A stretch of 64,000 bases of DNA from the NCBI RefSeq assembly GCF_021130785.1, contig NC_060209.1, positions 24,428,001 through 24,492,000 on the forward strand, in the 5' to 3' direction. Below the pieces are notes generated by a model, which ran no database searches, was not told where the DNA came from, and saw only the letters and a list, made by a program, of their open reading frames with translations. The translations under genes were made by a program, and so were the position numbers. Below, in pieces: positions 36,822-48,259 of this stretch. Position 1 is the stretch's first letter. Each line of letters starts with the position of its first letter. The DNA is from Homalodisca vitripennis. Its lineage: Eukaryota > Arthropoda > Insecta > Hemiptera > Cicadellidae.

Positions 36822-39800
36822 CAGCTTTGTTAGTGTGTGTACTAGTGGGAAGAATATAATACTTCACCGGTTACGTTTCTTTGAACAGAGTATAGAGAGT
36901 TACAACTGCCAGCCCTTGTTAATGTGTGTACTAGTGGGAGGAATATAATACTTCACCGGTAACGTTTCTTTGAACAGAGTATAGAGAGTTACAACTGCCA
37001 GCCCTTGTTAGTGTGTACTAGTGGGAGGAATATAATATTTCACCGGTAAAGTTTCTTTGAACAGAGTATAGAGAGTTAAAACTGCCAGCCCTTGATAGTG
37101 TGTACTAGTGGGAGGAATATAATATCTCACCGGTAACGTTTCTTTAAACAGAGTATAGAGAGTTACAACTGCCAGCCCTTGTTAGTGTGTACTAGTGGGA
37201 GGAATATAATATTTCACCGGTAAAGTTTCTTTGAACAGAGTATAGAGAATTACAACTGCCAGCTCTTGTTAGTGTGTAATAGTGGGAGGAATATAATATT
37301 TCACCGGTAACGTTTCTTTGAACAGAGTATAGAGAGTTACAACTGCCAGCCCTTGTTAGTGTGTACTAGTGGGAGGAATATAATACTTCACCGGTAACGT
37401 TTCTTTGAACAGAGTATAGAGAGTTACAACTGCCAGCCCTTTTTAGTGTGTACTAGTGGGAGGAATATAATATTTCACCGGTAACGTTTCTTTGAACAGA
37501 GTATAGAGAGTTACAACTGCCAGCCCTTGTTAATGTGTGTACTAGTGGGAGGAATATAATACTTCACCGGTAAAGTTTCTTTGAAACAGAGTATAGAGAG
37601 TTAAAACTGCCAGCCCTTGATAGTGTGTACTAGTGGGAGGAATATAATATCTCACCGGTAACGTTTCTTTAAAACAGAGTATAGAGAGTTACAACTGCCA
37701 GCCCTTGTTAGTGTGTACTAGTGGGAGGAATATAATATCTCACCGGTAACGTTTTCTTTAAACAGAGTATAGAGAGTTAAAAACTGCCAGCCCTTGATAG
37801 TGTGTACTAGTGGGAGGAATATAATATCTCACGGTAACGTTTCTTTGAACAGAGTATAGAGAGAGTTACAACTGCCAGCCCTTGTTAGTGTGTACTAGTG
37901 GGAGGAATATAATATCTCACCGGTAACGTTTCTTTAAACAGAGTATAGAGAGTTACAACTGCCAGCCCTTGTTAGTGTGTACTAGTGGGAGGAATATAAT
38001 ATTTCACCGGTAACGTTTCTTTGAACAGAGTATAGAGAGTTACAACTGCCAGCCCTTGTTAATGTGTGTACTAGTGGAGGAATATAATACTTCACCGGTA
38101 AAGTTTCTTTGAACAGAGTATAGAGAGTTAAAAACTGCCAGCCCTTGATAGTGTGTACTAGTGGGAGGAATATAATATCTCACCGGTAACGTTTCTTTAA
38201 ACAGAGTATAGAGAGTTACAACTGCCAGCCCTTTTTTAGTGTGTACTAGTGGGAGGAATATAATATTTTCACCGGTAACGTTTCTTTGAACAGAGTATAG
38301 AGAGTTACAACTGCCACAGCCCTTGTTAATGTGTGTACTAGTGGGGAGGAATATAATACTTCACCGGTAAAAGTTTCTTTGAACAGAGTATAGAGAGTTA
38401 AAACTGCCAGCCCTTGATAGTGTGTACTAGTGGGAGGAATATAATATCTCACCGGTAACGTTTCTTTAAACAGAGTATAGAGAGTTACAACTGCCAGCCC
38501 TTGTTAGTGTGTACTAGTGGGAGGAATATAATATCTCACCGGTAACGTTTCTTTAAACAGAGTTATAGAGAGTTAAAACTGCCAGCCCTTGATAGTGTGT
38601 ACTAGTGGGAGGAATATAATATCTCACGGTAACGTTTCTTTGAACAGAGTATAGAGAGTTACAACTGCCAGCCCTTGTTAGTGTGTACTAGTGGGAGGAA
38701 TATAATATCTCACCGGTAACGTTTCTTTAAACAGAGTATAGAGAGTTACAACTGCCAGCCCTTGTTAGTGTGTACTAGTGGGAGGAATATAATATTTCAC
38801 CGGTAAACGTTTCTTTGAACAGAGTATAGAGAGTTACAACTGCCAGCCCTTGTTAATGTGTGTACTAGTGGGAGGAATATAATACTTCACGCGGTAAAGT
38901 TTCTTTGAACAGAGTATAGAGAGTTAAAACTGCCAGCCCTTGATAGTGTGTACTAGTGGGGAGGAATATAATATCTCACCGGTAACGTTTCTTTAAACAG
39001 AGTATAGAGAGTTACAACTGCCAGCCCTTGTTAGTGTGTACTAGTGGGAGGAATATATAATATTTCACCGGTAAAGTTTCTTTTGAACAGAGTATAGAGA
39101 ATTACAACTGCCAGCTCTTGTTAGTGTGTAATAGTGGGAGGGAATATAATATTTCACCGGTAACGTTTCTTTGAACAGAGTATAGAGAGTTACAACTGCC
39201 AGCCCTTGTTAGTGTGTACTAGTGGGAGGAATATAATACTTCACCGGTAACGTTTCTTTGAACAGAGTATAGAGAGTTACAACTGCCAGCCCTTTTTTAG
39301 TGTGTACTAGTGGGAGGAAATATAATATTTCACCGGTAACGTTTCTTTGAACAGAGTATAGAGAGTTACAACTGCCAGCCCTTGTTATTGTGTGTACTAG
39401 TGGGAGGAATATAATACTTCACCGGTAAAGTTTCTTAGAACAGAGTATAGAGAGTTAAAACTGCCAGCCCTTGATAGTGTGTACTAGTGGGAGGAATATA
39501 ATATCTCACCGGTAACGTTTCTTTGAACAGAGTATAGAGAGTTAAAACTGCCAGCCCTTGATAGTGTGTACTAGTGGGAGGAATATAATATTTCACCGGT
39601 AACGTTTCTTTGAACAGAGTATAGAGAGTTACAACTGCCAGCCCTTGTTAGTGTGTACTAGTGGGAGGAATATAATATTTCACCGGAAACGTTTTCTTTG
39701 AACAGAGTATAGAGAGTTACAACTGCCAGCCTTTATTAGTGTGTACTAGTGGGAGGAATATAATATTTCACCGGTAACGTTTCTTCGAACAGAGTATAGA

Positions 39801-40250
39801 GAGTTACAACTGCCAGCCCTTGTTTAGTGTGTACTAGTGGGAGGAATATAATATTTCACCGGTAACGTTTCTTTGAACAGAGTATAGAGAGTAAAAACTG
39901 CCAGCCCTTGTTAGTGGTGTACTAGTGGGAGGAGTTAATACTTCACCGGTAACGTTTTCTTTGAAACACAGCATAGAGAGTTACAACTGCCAATATTGTT
40001 AGTGTGTGTACTAGTGGGAGGAATATAATACTTCACCGCTAAGGTTTCTTCGACCAGAGAATAATAGATTAGAGAGCTGCAACGTCCAGCTTTGTTAGAG
40101 TGTACTAGTAGGAGGAGAGTAATCCATCAGAGTTAACGTTTCTTCCACCAGAGTATAGTAGTTTAGAGAGTTGTTACGTCTAGCTTAGTGTGTACTATTT
40201 GGGGGAGTATTATCCTTCACTAGTAACGTTTCTTCGAACAGAGTATAGTG
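36822..40250. repeat. About 87-bp satellite array, roughly 39 copies
   Basis: A unit containing 'gtgtactagtgggaggaata', 'caccggtaacgtttctttga' and 'gagagttacaactgccagcc' repeats for 3.4 kb. Unit variants (for example AGAGAATTACAACTGCCAGCTC at about 37245 and 39103; CCCTTTTTTAGTG near 37437, 38228 and 39290) recur at a distance of about 1.85 kb, so the array has higher-order structure. Units at the right edge (40040-40250) are clearly diverged. No gene is present. Confidence 0.95.
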
Positions 40251-40619
40251 TGAAATACTATGCATAATCTGTTATATAACTGTAGAAATGGTCATTTGTT
40301 CTTTAGTAGCATTGCTAATAACTGAATTAATTACATTATATGAAATTTATCAAAATTCAATATTTGTTCTATGAAATAATTAAAATTTCAATTTAAGATT
40401 ATTAAAATATGTATTAAATAATTCAAAATTTTATATTTTGTTATTGTTTGAAACGATTCACTCTCTTTTATGACTGATTAATCACTCTATTAATGATATA
40501 ATAATTGTTAAATGTGTAAAAATTCAACCTATACAAAAGTACATATTATTATAAAAGTATTATTTACTGTCACAATAATTATATTATCTTAGTGTTCCAC
40601 ATAATCCGAAATAAAACTC

Positions 40620-40820
40620 TGTAGGCAGTTAAAAGGCCGGGCGGTGCGATAAGGAGTGCGAGGTGGAAATTTTAACTCGGACAATTTGATATAACCCAAC
40701 CAAAAGCAGTTAACCAGTTATCTGCGCTAAACCTGCCGCAATGTGCTCTTAATTACATGAAATTAAACCTGCCTTAATCAAGATATTTCGTCTACACTCT
40801 CCGTTTGCGTCTTTATTGCA
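40620..40820. other. Compositionally distinct non-coding patch
   Basis: It follows the satellite after about 370 bp of AT-rich sequence. Words such as GGCCGGGCGGTGCGATAAGG and CAGTTATCTGCG are unlike the neighbourhood. There is no open frame. It could be a regulatory element or a transposon scrap, and I cannot tell which. Confidence 0.25.
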
Positions 40821-42013
40821 GCTGAAATTGCAGTTTTATCTCCATACTTAATTGTTCTGTATTATGTTTTAGCGTTATTATGTTCACTGGAACTGTGGAA
40901 CAAAATCAAGTAATTATTACTTGCAGCCAAATAACTGAGAGCTGTAAGAATATATGAAATGGTTTTTGTTAGTCAACAGCTTCGTATAAGTCTTTATTGG
41001 GTAATATAAGTAATTCAATAGAAAACTTTATCATGAAGTGTTGTCTCGAATCTAAGAAGAACTTGAATGACTGCAGCGAATTTCTAATAATAGATTAAAA
41101 CCCATCTCTGATAGTGTGTGTGTAGTAGGGAAAGGACGGATTGTATTAATAAAGAAATAATACAAGACGATGTCTCCTATGGAAATGCAAAAGGGGTGTG
41201 CATTATTAATGTATCGTTAAATTCAGGATTCTATAAAACTATCAGATTGCATATGATGGAAAACTAATAATATTCCATTTCTATTATGTTACAGTAACTA
41301 AAAAGTTAAGGAAAATATTATTTAATGTATTTTATTTGTGTTATAAAACAATGGAATTTACTGCATTTGATTATTTAATTTTAAATTTAGTTTGAATTCG
41401 GAGTAGGAGCAGCTTCTCTATAAGTAATAAAAGTAGCATTATAGCAGCATTATTTATTTTAAAACTAAATCGCGAGGTTTCCTTTAGTGGTTGTATACAG
41501 CTCAGTATGTGTACTGAGGAGTCTTCAACAATATAATAATAATCATCATTCCATATTTTACATGTGGCTAACCTAAATGAAATCACTTGGAGTATCCGTT
41601 GGAACAAAATACTGTAGCTCTCATCTTACGTGAAGTTCCCTCCCTAATGGGATTGTTTGCAAGTTTCATCCTTTACGTCCACGAATCCATCTTTTATGTT
41701 TCCTGCTCCATCTCGAACCAACATAACCAGTATAGATTTGAGGCTACTGATGTTTTGAGTGTACAGGAAACCGAAGTATATAAATTAATGTGTATTATTA
41801 AGATTATTGAGTTTTGTAAAGAAAATTCATATTAGTGATAATTTACGTTAAGATTGGTTATTGTAGTAGATATCGTCGTCAGGTCAATGTTTTCATACAA
41901 TGCAAAAACATTGCTGACAGAAAACTCATATTTGAGTTTGCACTGGATAAATTTATATCCAACTCGAATAAAACCTTTCTTTTAATTTAAATTTAATTTG
42001 TATACACATCATT

Positions 42014-42050
42014 GGCCCTACAAGGTATGCTAGCCTTGTCGGCGAGGGCC
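42014..42050. repeat. Strong 37-nt hairpin
   Basis: GGCCCT...ACAAGG, an eight-base loop, CCTTGT, then AGGGCC. Two stems (6 and 6 bp) are separated by an asymmetric bulge. It sits just after an AT-rich run (TTTAATTTAAATTT) and before a long AT-only stretch, consistent with the conserved end of a repeat element. Confidence 0.5.
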
Positions 42051-43070
42051 GCGTATGAAAATCTATAAATATAATATATTATATTTATAATTATGTTACA
42101 CTTAAACTAAGTTTTATAATTTGTGTAATAACTAAAGTTGATGGAGTCTTAAGGCCAGGCACTAGTTTATTTATTTAAATTTATTTTATTAAAACAGGTA
42201 CAAAATTAAATGCATAGAAAAAGAGCGGTACAATCATAGTGTTAGAGAAAGAATTTATACGTATACAAACCAAATAATGAAAGCAAGCCAGTAAGATAAG
42301 TAATAACAAAATTAATAATACATTATAACAACAGCAATATATAATATAATAAATCATAAATAATAAAGCAATATATAAAAATACAACAGTAACTGAATAA
42401 AAATAACTGTAATGATTATGGTAAATAATATAATAATATATAACGGCGCAGTGGTAAATAACAATTCTTTAAAGACCGGCAAAAGGTAATGTGATTCAGC
42501 TTATCATATTGTATATTCAGCCTGTATATTATAATACAATAATATTGGTGACAACACTATAAAAAGGACGGTTACTTAATAAATATGACTTAACCCAATG
42601 AATAAGATAAATAAAGCAATAAAACGATAACATTAATAAATATCATTTGACAGATGGCCGGCCAAAGGTACTAATAAATAGATAGACCATTCAATAGTAT
42701 AATAAAAACAATCGGTGATAAGTAAGACAACATCTTACAGTCACTGTACATGGAGTAACTAAGTATGGCAACAACATATTTCATGAGTTCAGACATTTCG
42801 ATCGAAATTTATTATAGGTCAATTATTCAAAACAGTCGGAGAAATTATTCAACTAATTACCAATTACTGATCACTAATTACGCTTCATAAACAATTAATT
42901 ATGCGAGAGATAAGAATGGCTCAGACGTCCCTGTGCGTGCAATCAATGAGAATTCAATGTCGGCCTTTTGGAACGGTTTTTTAATTGTGTTAGGTTTATA
43001 CAAATTACAAAAATAAAAAGTTTCAAATTTGATTAGCTAAAGCTCTTATAGTAGTTTTATGTGTGAGGAA
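42051..43070. other. Very AT-rich stretch
   Basis: Long runs of AATAATA-type sequence (about 42280-42470) with no gene or clear repeat unit. Confidence 0.5.
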
Positions 43071-43370
43071 AGTAATGAGCAAGCTAGGGGCAGTAGTAGC
43101 GAGGTTGAATCCCTAGGTTCAGCGTCCAGGATCTGTCAGCCAGGCGAGTCTAGCGCTTTAATAAGTAGAAAAATACACATATTCACAATCCAATTGGGTG
43201 ATTGATTGTATAAATAGGGACTATGTATTCAGAAAAGCATCCTCTATATTCTGTTCTCGAAATAGGAGGTAAATATTTAATGTCGTTTCTTATACTGACA
43301 TTTCGTGGTCTTATTGTTTTGCAATGATCGTCACTGTAGTACTTGAGCAAAATAGAATATACATAGAAAC

Positions 43371-43485
43371 CCTTTATTAGGATAACAGGATTTTGGACAC
43401 ATCTCATTGTTATAAGATACAAAACGTATAACACAACCCTTCGAGGGTTGGAATATATGCTCTTCGTCAGGCAGAGGAGAATTTT
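43371..43485 (+). repeat. Second copy of the 10318/10575 repeat family
   Basis: 'ttaggataacaggatttt' is followed by 'cgtataacacaacccttcgag' and 'gctcttcgtcagg'. It matches both modules seen at 10318 and 10575-10640, but here the tRNA-like head between them is missing. Confidence 0.55.
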
Positions 43486-43779
43486 CTTTCCCTTGGAAAG
43501 TGCGATATCTATCACCTGCTGGTGCTATTTATGATTATGTTTCTCGTAATCTTGACTTGTGCTCGAGAATGTAGTGACTGTAGAATGTAGAATGACTTGT
43601 GTTCTGCAGTGACAACGCCTGTAAATAGACTCCAAGCAGCTTTTTGGTACGATTGAACTATTGTCTTTCCCTTCTTTATTTGTATCTACTCTTTGTTTTT
43701 GTATGTACTAATACCACCCTCATGTGAGAAAGAGAATATATTCCAATCCTTGAAACGTTTTTGTAACATATAACGATGA

Positions 43780-44270
43780 CAAATGTACTATTGTAATTCT
43801 GCTATCATGCCAAAACTTCTATTACCAATAAGAAACTTTAAACAAAGGATCCCTTTGGTGTTAACTGTTCAGCGATATAGCCCATCCTGTAGAAAATATT
43901 TTAAACATCGCCGATTTACAATGATATTTACAAATGTATTAGTGGGGCTCCCCCGAACTGATTCCATATCTAATTATATAGATTTTTACACTATATGTTC
44001 AAAATTTAAAGTACACTTATTTCTTATATTGTAAAGTACTAAAAGCCATTGATTTGATCTCATATTTAAGTCCATATTGATCTTTTAGGTCAATCTTCTA
44101 TCGAATATCGTACCTAAGTATTTAGTAGTGTCAACCAAAAAGATTTTACCACAGCTACAGCTTAACTCCAAGTAAGAAGTCACGATCATGATGCACGATC
44201 ACTAAATCCTTGACAGTAATCATATTTTGTGGAAATATTTTCTAATGCACACCACTCGACAATGTTTAAA
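43780..44270 (-). pseudogene. Non-LTR reverse-transcriptase fragment
   Basis: On the minus strand near 44080-44135, VDTTKYLGTIFDRRLT is readable. This is the KYLGxxFDxxLTW signature found towards the end of the reverse-transcriptase domain in many LINE clades. Upstream and downstream frames are broken by stops and shifts. Orientation is minus. The clade cannot be assigned. Confidence 0.55.
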
Positions 44271-46834
44271 AATACTTCCTTATAATATAATAAGCTTACT
44301 ATAAGTAAGTAGTTTTGAATATTTACTTAAATAAGTCATTAATTCAGAACCAAAACATACATCAAAGAAAAGTTAGTAATGAAAGACTAAGAAAGTTAAA
44401 TACAAGGATTAAAGTTATCTCATCTCAGAGAAGTCCTCGCCTCCTTCCACTTCTATTGGCCTCAAAGCGTTCTTCCTTTGATAATGAAGTTCTTCAATTC
44501 GAGAATTGAATTCATCAAGACAAACATTCAGTAAAACCTGGATGGCTTCTTTACTGGCACATTTTTACTTTGTAATTATAAAATTAAATAGCTTATTTTT
44601 TTTATAAAAAACAACCTCTTTTCAGGTTCAATTTTTTGATTTATTTTTAATCTCGTTTCCCAATATGATTCTGTTTATTCTTTGAGCAGGTATTTTTATT
44701 GACTAAAGTAAATCTATAGATACTGAATTGCATACAAAATTGACATAAAGCTTTATACAACATCTTATGTTTTGTAGATAGTAAGACGTTGAACAAGTAT
44801 GAATGCTTTAGAACCATTATTCTACACGAAACAAGGTTTCAACGCGCTAAACCTATGAATTATGAAAGTGATCTATAAAAAAGCTAGGTACTTAGCGGCT
44901 TTTCCTTATATTACCATGGAATTTGATGCTATCTGTTGATGCCAAAAATCGATCTTTCGGATATTCAGTGGATTTTAAATTTAGGAATAAATGAGAGTGG
45001 AGTTGGATTATGAATATACTATCATAGCCAACAATTACATTTTATTCCAACACTTCTCTTACAATATTTAAGAAAGTGGGAAATTAACTTAGCTACAACT
45101 GTGTGACATTTCTTTTCACACTTTATCTTCAGTAGGGTCTATTTTCGCCAAAGTGTCTCATTATTGTGCTTTGGGGCCGTTTTATTGATCAAAATTTCTA
45201 GTTTGGTTTCCCTTTATACAGTGAGAGGATGAGTGTTTTTTAGGAACCCTCACTATAGATATGGTATCTTTCAAAAGTTGAGACGAACTTTCATGTACCC
45301 TAATTACCTTTTTATTACCATAAAGTTATCTTTATAATGTAACATAACTTTTAATTTGCGTGATAACATTTTCATGTGAAGAAATAAACTGTGTACAAAC
45401 ATTGAAACCAATAATCATGTTTAGCTATATTCATAACATAGCATAGTATAAAATGATAAAAAACATTTGTCATTTTAACGCCTTTTGTAGTTTGCAAACT
45501 TCCATAGAGTGTTCGCATTCTGCAATATTTCACTAGAGGGATATCCGTGAAGAAAGAGCCAGGAATACATCTTGTTGGTCTTTGAAACTGGCACTGCCCA
45601 TATTTCACAAAACAGTAAAAAGTATTTTCTTCCTAGTCTCCGTTATTTTATCCTGGAAAATAAATGTAGAATGATCGTGTATTCTCAAATAACAATTACC
45701 AGATACTAAAAGAATTGCATTAATTACGATTTGCATAATTACCTATTTCAAAAGCTTAAATACCACTTAGGCCTTTTGTACGTTCATTCAACGGTAAATC
45801 TTTTGGCTTTACTAAATTTGTTTTTAAAACATGGTAGTATAAATAAATTATAATTATGAGATTCTTGGCGTGATTGAAAAAAAATTAAAGTGTTTGAATA
45901 GTATTAAAACTACCAAAAACAGGACAGTTACTGTTCCTAGAATTAATGAAAATCATAACTGTTTTATAGCAGTTATGTTACTGTAAATGTACTGTTTCAC
46001 ATTACTAATATTATCAGCATAAAATAGACTGTAAATTATTAGAAATTGTTATATTGATTTTATTACAATAAGTCATGTTACGTTATAAATTGGGAGCCTA
46101 GAGGCTCTTTGTAATACATAGGAACACAGTGTGATTTAACAGCTGGTTCATTTTTAGACACGTTAATATTACAGCTTATGTAGTTTTAGGCAACATAATG
46201 CATGGCCTTCAGCAGTATATAATGAAGCATTGTATATAATTGCTATACGCTTGGTAATCACCTGTATTGTGAAATATTATGACCCACCGTTTTACATGTT
46301 TCTAACGATTGCTTCTCTAATGATCACTATTAACATGGGTAGAATTACGAAAATGTGTAACATAACAGTTTACTTCCACATAACGTTGCATCTTATGAAC
46401 CGCTAGAAATGTAAGAGGAGTTATGTTAGATAAATTTTAATGGCACTGTAATAACATTAGTTACATAACCAATCGTTAGAAGAATAGGCTACTTAATTGT
46501 GGATTATAATATTTTTAAGGTAGTGCTTTCGTAGTGCACCTAAAACACTGATCTATCATGTTATTTGCGATTCAGGTCGTGCACGATAACTAACTATTTG
46601 TGTGTGTGTTTTTTTTTTTTTTTTACTTATTAAACATCCCATTCTAGATTGACAAAAGTTTGAAATTATAATGGCAAATATTTCATAGAAGGTATTTCTT
46701 TAAGGAACATTGAAATATTAGGTTGGTACTTTTACAATACAAAGTGGCTCTTTGCTTTTATAATACTATAGGGGTTACTTAGAGTCAACTATGAACATAG
46801 ATAACAACTATGGTTTTAAAGATGCAACTCAGTC
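44271..46834. other. AT-rich non-coding stretch
   Basis: No supported gene. The open frame at 45372-45608 lies in a patch whose TCATTTTAACGCCTTTTG resembles a segment near 29020, so it may be repeat-derived. A poly-T run occurs just beyond a TG run at about 46600-46624. Confidence 0.4.
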
Positions 46835-46835
46835 A

Positions 46836-48259
46836 GTCGTATTCATAAAAAACAGCATAACCTTATACTTACCGAAATAGAAGGATATCCTTACACCTGT
46901 ATGCATAATAAGTTGAAGTAAAACCTGATCTTTTCGAGTAAAAGGTTATCCTTTAAGGTTGATCCCTTTACTTCAAATTGAAGTAAATGGAAATGCATAA
47001 CAGCTAACTTTTACTTGAAATGAAAAGCATATCCTTCGAAAATTCTGAGTGTGGTCAGTAGCACACTCATCATTGTAGTGAAAGGTACTATAACCTTAGT
47101 TAATTCAATGTAAGTGTCTTAATTAGTTCTTTTATTTCATTGAAAGTGATGGCAGATTTTGTGGATGTGAGGGATTTGAAACAGTACAAGCCACGGTTAC
47201 CTACACTTCCCTGTGATTTTAAAGAACTATATCGTTTTAATGTACTGCATTTCTACGGAGACGAGTACATTAACCATAAGGGAAAACCTACTCTGAATGA
47301 ACAAGCTACCTGTGACGCTAGTGAAAAGTTCACTAGTGTTGATTTGAGTTGGCCTGGATCAGTACACGATTCAAGGATTTGGAAAACCTCTCATGCAAGA
47401 GGAGTACTGGCAAACAAAGCAAATGCTGTATTAGTTGTAGATAGTGGGTATGGAATATGATCTTGTCTCATGACTTCTTTTGCAAATCCTACTCCTGGTG
47501 TTGAATTGAAATTTACCAAACTTTTAAAGACTGAGAGAGTAACAATCGAACGATGTTTCGGACAACTGAAACGTCGTTTTCCTATTTTACAGTATGTTTG
47601 CCGTGTAAAACTATAAAAAGTGCCAAAAGTATTAGTTACCTGTATTGTACTCCATAATGTTGCAAAAAACCTTAGGTGATCCTGACTGGGAACCGCAAGA
47701 AGTGGATGATGATGAAAATGACGATCAGACCGATGATGAAGATATTCGACCACTTCGCCAACAAGGACAAGAAATAAGAAGAAACTTGAATTTATTAATA
47801 AACTATTTTAATGACTAACTAAAGAAAATGAGAACTGTTACATGTCTTATCAAACTGTTTTATTTAACTGTCCTTAGTTAAAACATTAACTAATAAGTGT
47901 ATTTTTAACTAAACGTAATTAAGTGTATTTTGTTACAAATCAAAAAAGGATTTATTACCATTCTTACACAGTTATTCCAGTTACTTGCACAGGCGGACAA
48001 ACACATCTGTAACACCACAATGACTGAATGACAAAGGAAAGGAAGGGGCTATCAGCTGATTTTCATGTCTAGATCTGAATGTTTACGGATAATCCATTTA
48101 CTTTTTCCTGAAGGATATCCTTGCAAGTATAAGGTATAAGTATTATAAATATGGAAAAAAGCAAAACCTTTTACTTCTACCTTTTCCTTCAAAGGGTAAT
48201 ATTACCTTTTACTTCTACCCTATACTTGCAAGGTTTTCCTTCAGTTTTATGCATACGAC
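46836..48259 (+). mobile_element. PIF/Harbinger element with terminal inverted repeats
   Basis: The left end GTCGTATTCATAAAA and the reverse complement of the right end GTCGTATGCATAAAA form terminal inverted repeats, flanked by TCA on the left and TAA on the right (a three-base target duplication with one change). Subterminal words such as CCTTTTACTTCTACC recur at 48167 and 48205. It encloses a Harbinger nuclease remnant. At about 1.4 kb it is shorter than an autonomous element and lacks the second (Myb/SANT-like) gene. Confidence 0.75.
47149..47818 (+). pseudogene. HARBI1-like Harbinger transposase, broken
   Basis: The start MADFVDVRDLKQYKPRL is followed abruptly by the catalytic-core part (TSVDLSWPGSVHDSRIW), so the middle N-terminal region with the first catalytic aspartate is deleted. 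The second Asp (HDSRIW) and the glutamate segment (VTIERCFGQLKRRFPIL) are present. A TGA interrupts at 47458, a TAA replaces a codon near 47614, and a frameshift occurs in an A-run near 47666. The C-terminus is acidic (EVDDDENDDQTDDED) and ends at TAA 47816-47818. It cannot make an active enzyme. Confidence 0.85.

Noticed and set aside
36822..40250. CRISPR-like array
   Set aside because: The whole unit repeats, with no unique spacers, and the genome is eukaryotic; it is a satellite.
43183..43515. 110-codon minus-strand gene
   Set aside because: It overlaps the second copy of a dispersed repeat and shows no domain.
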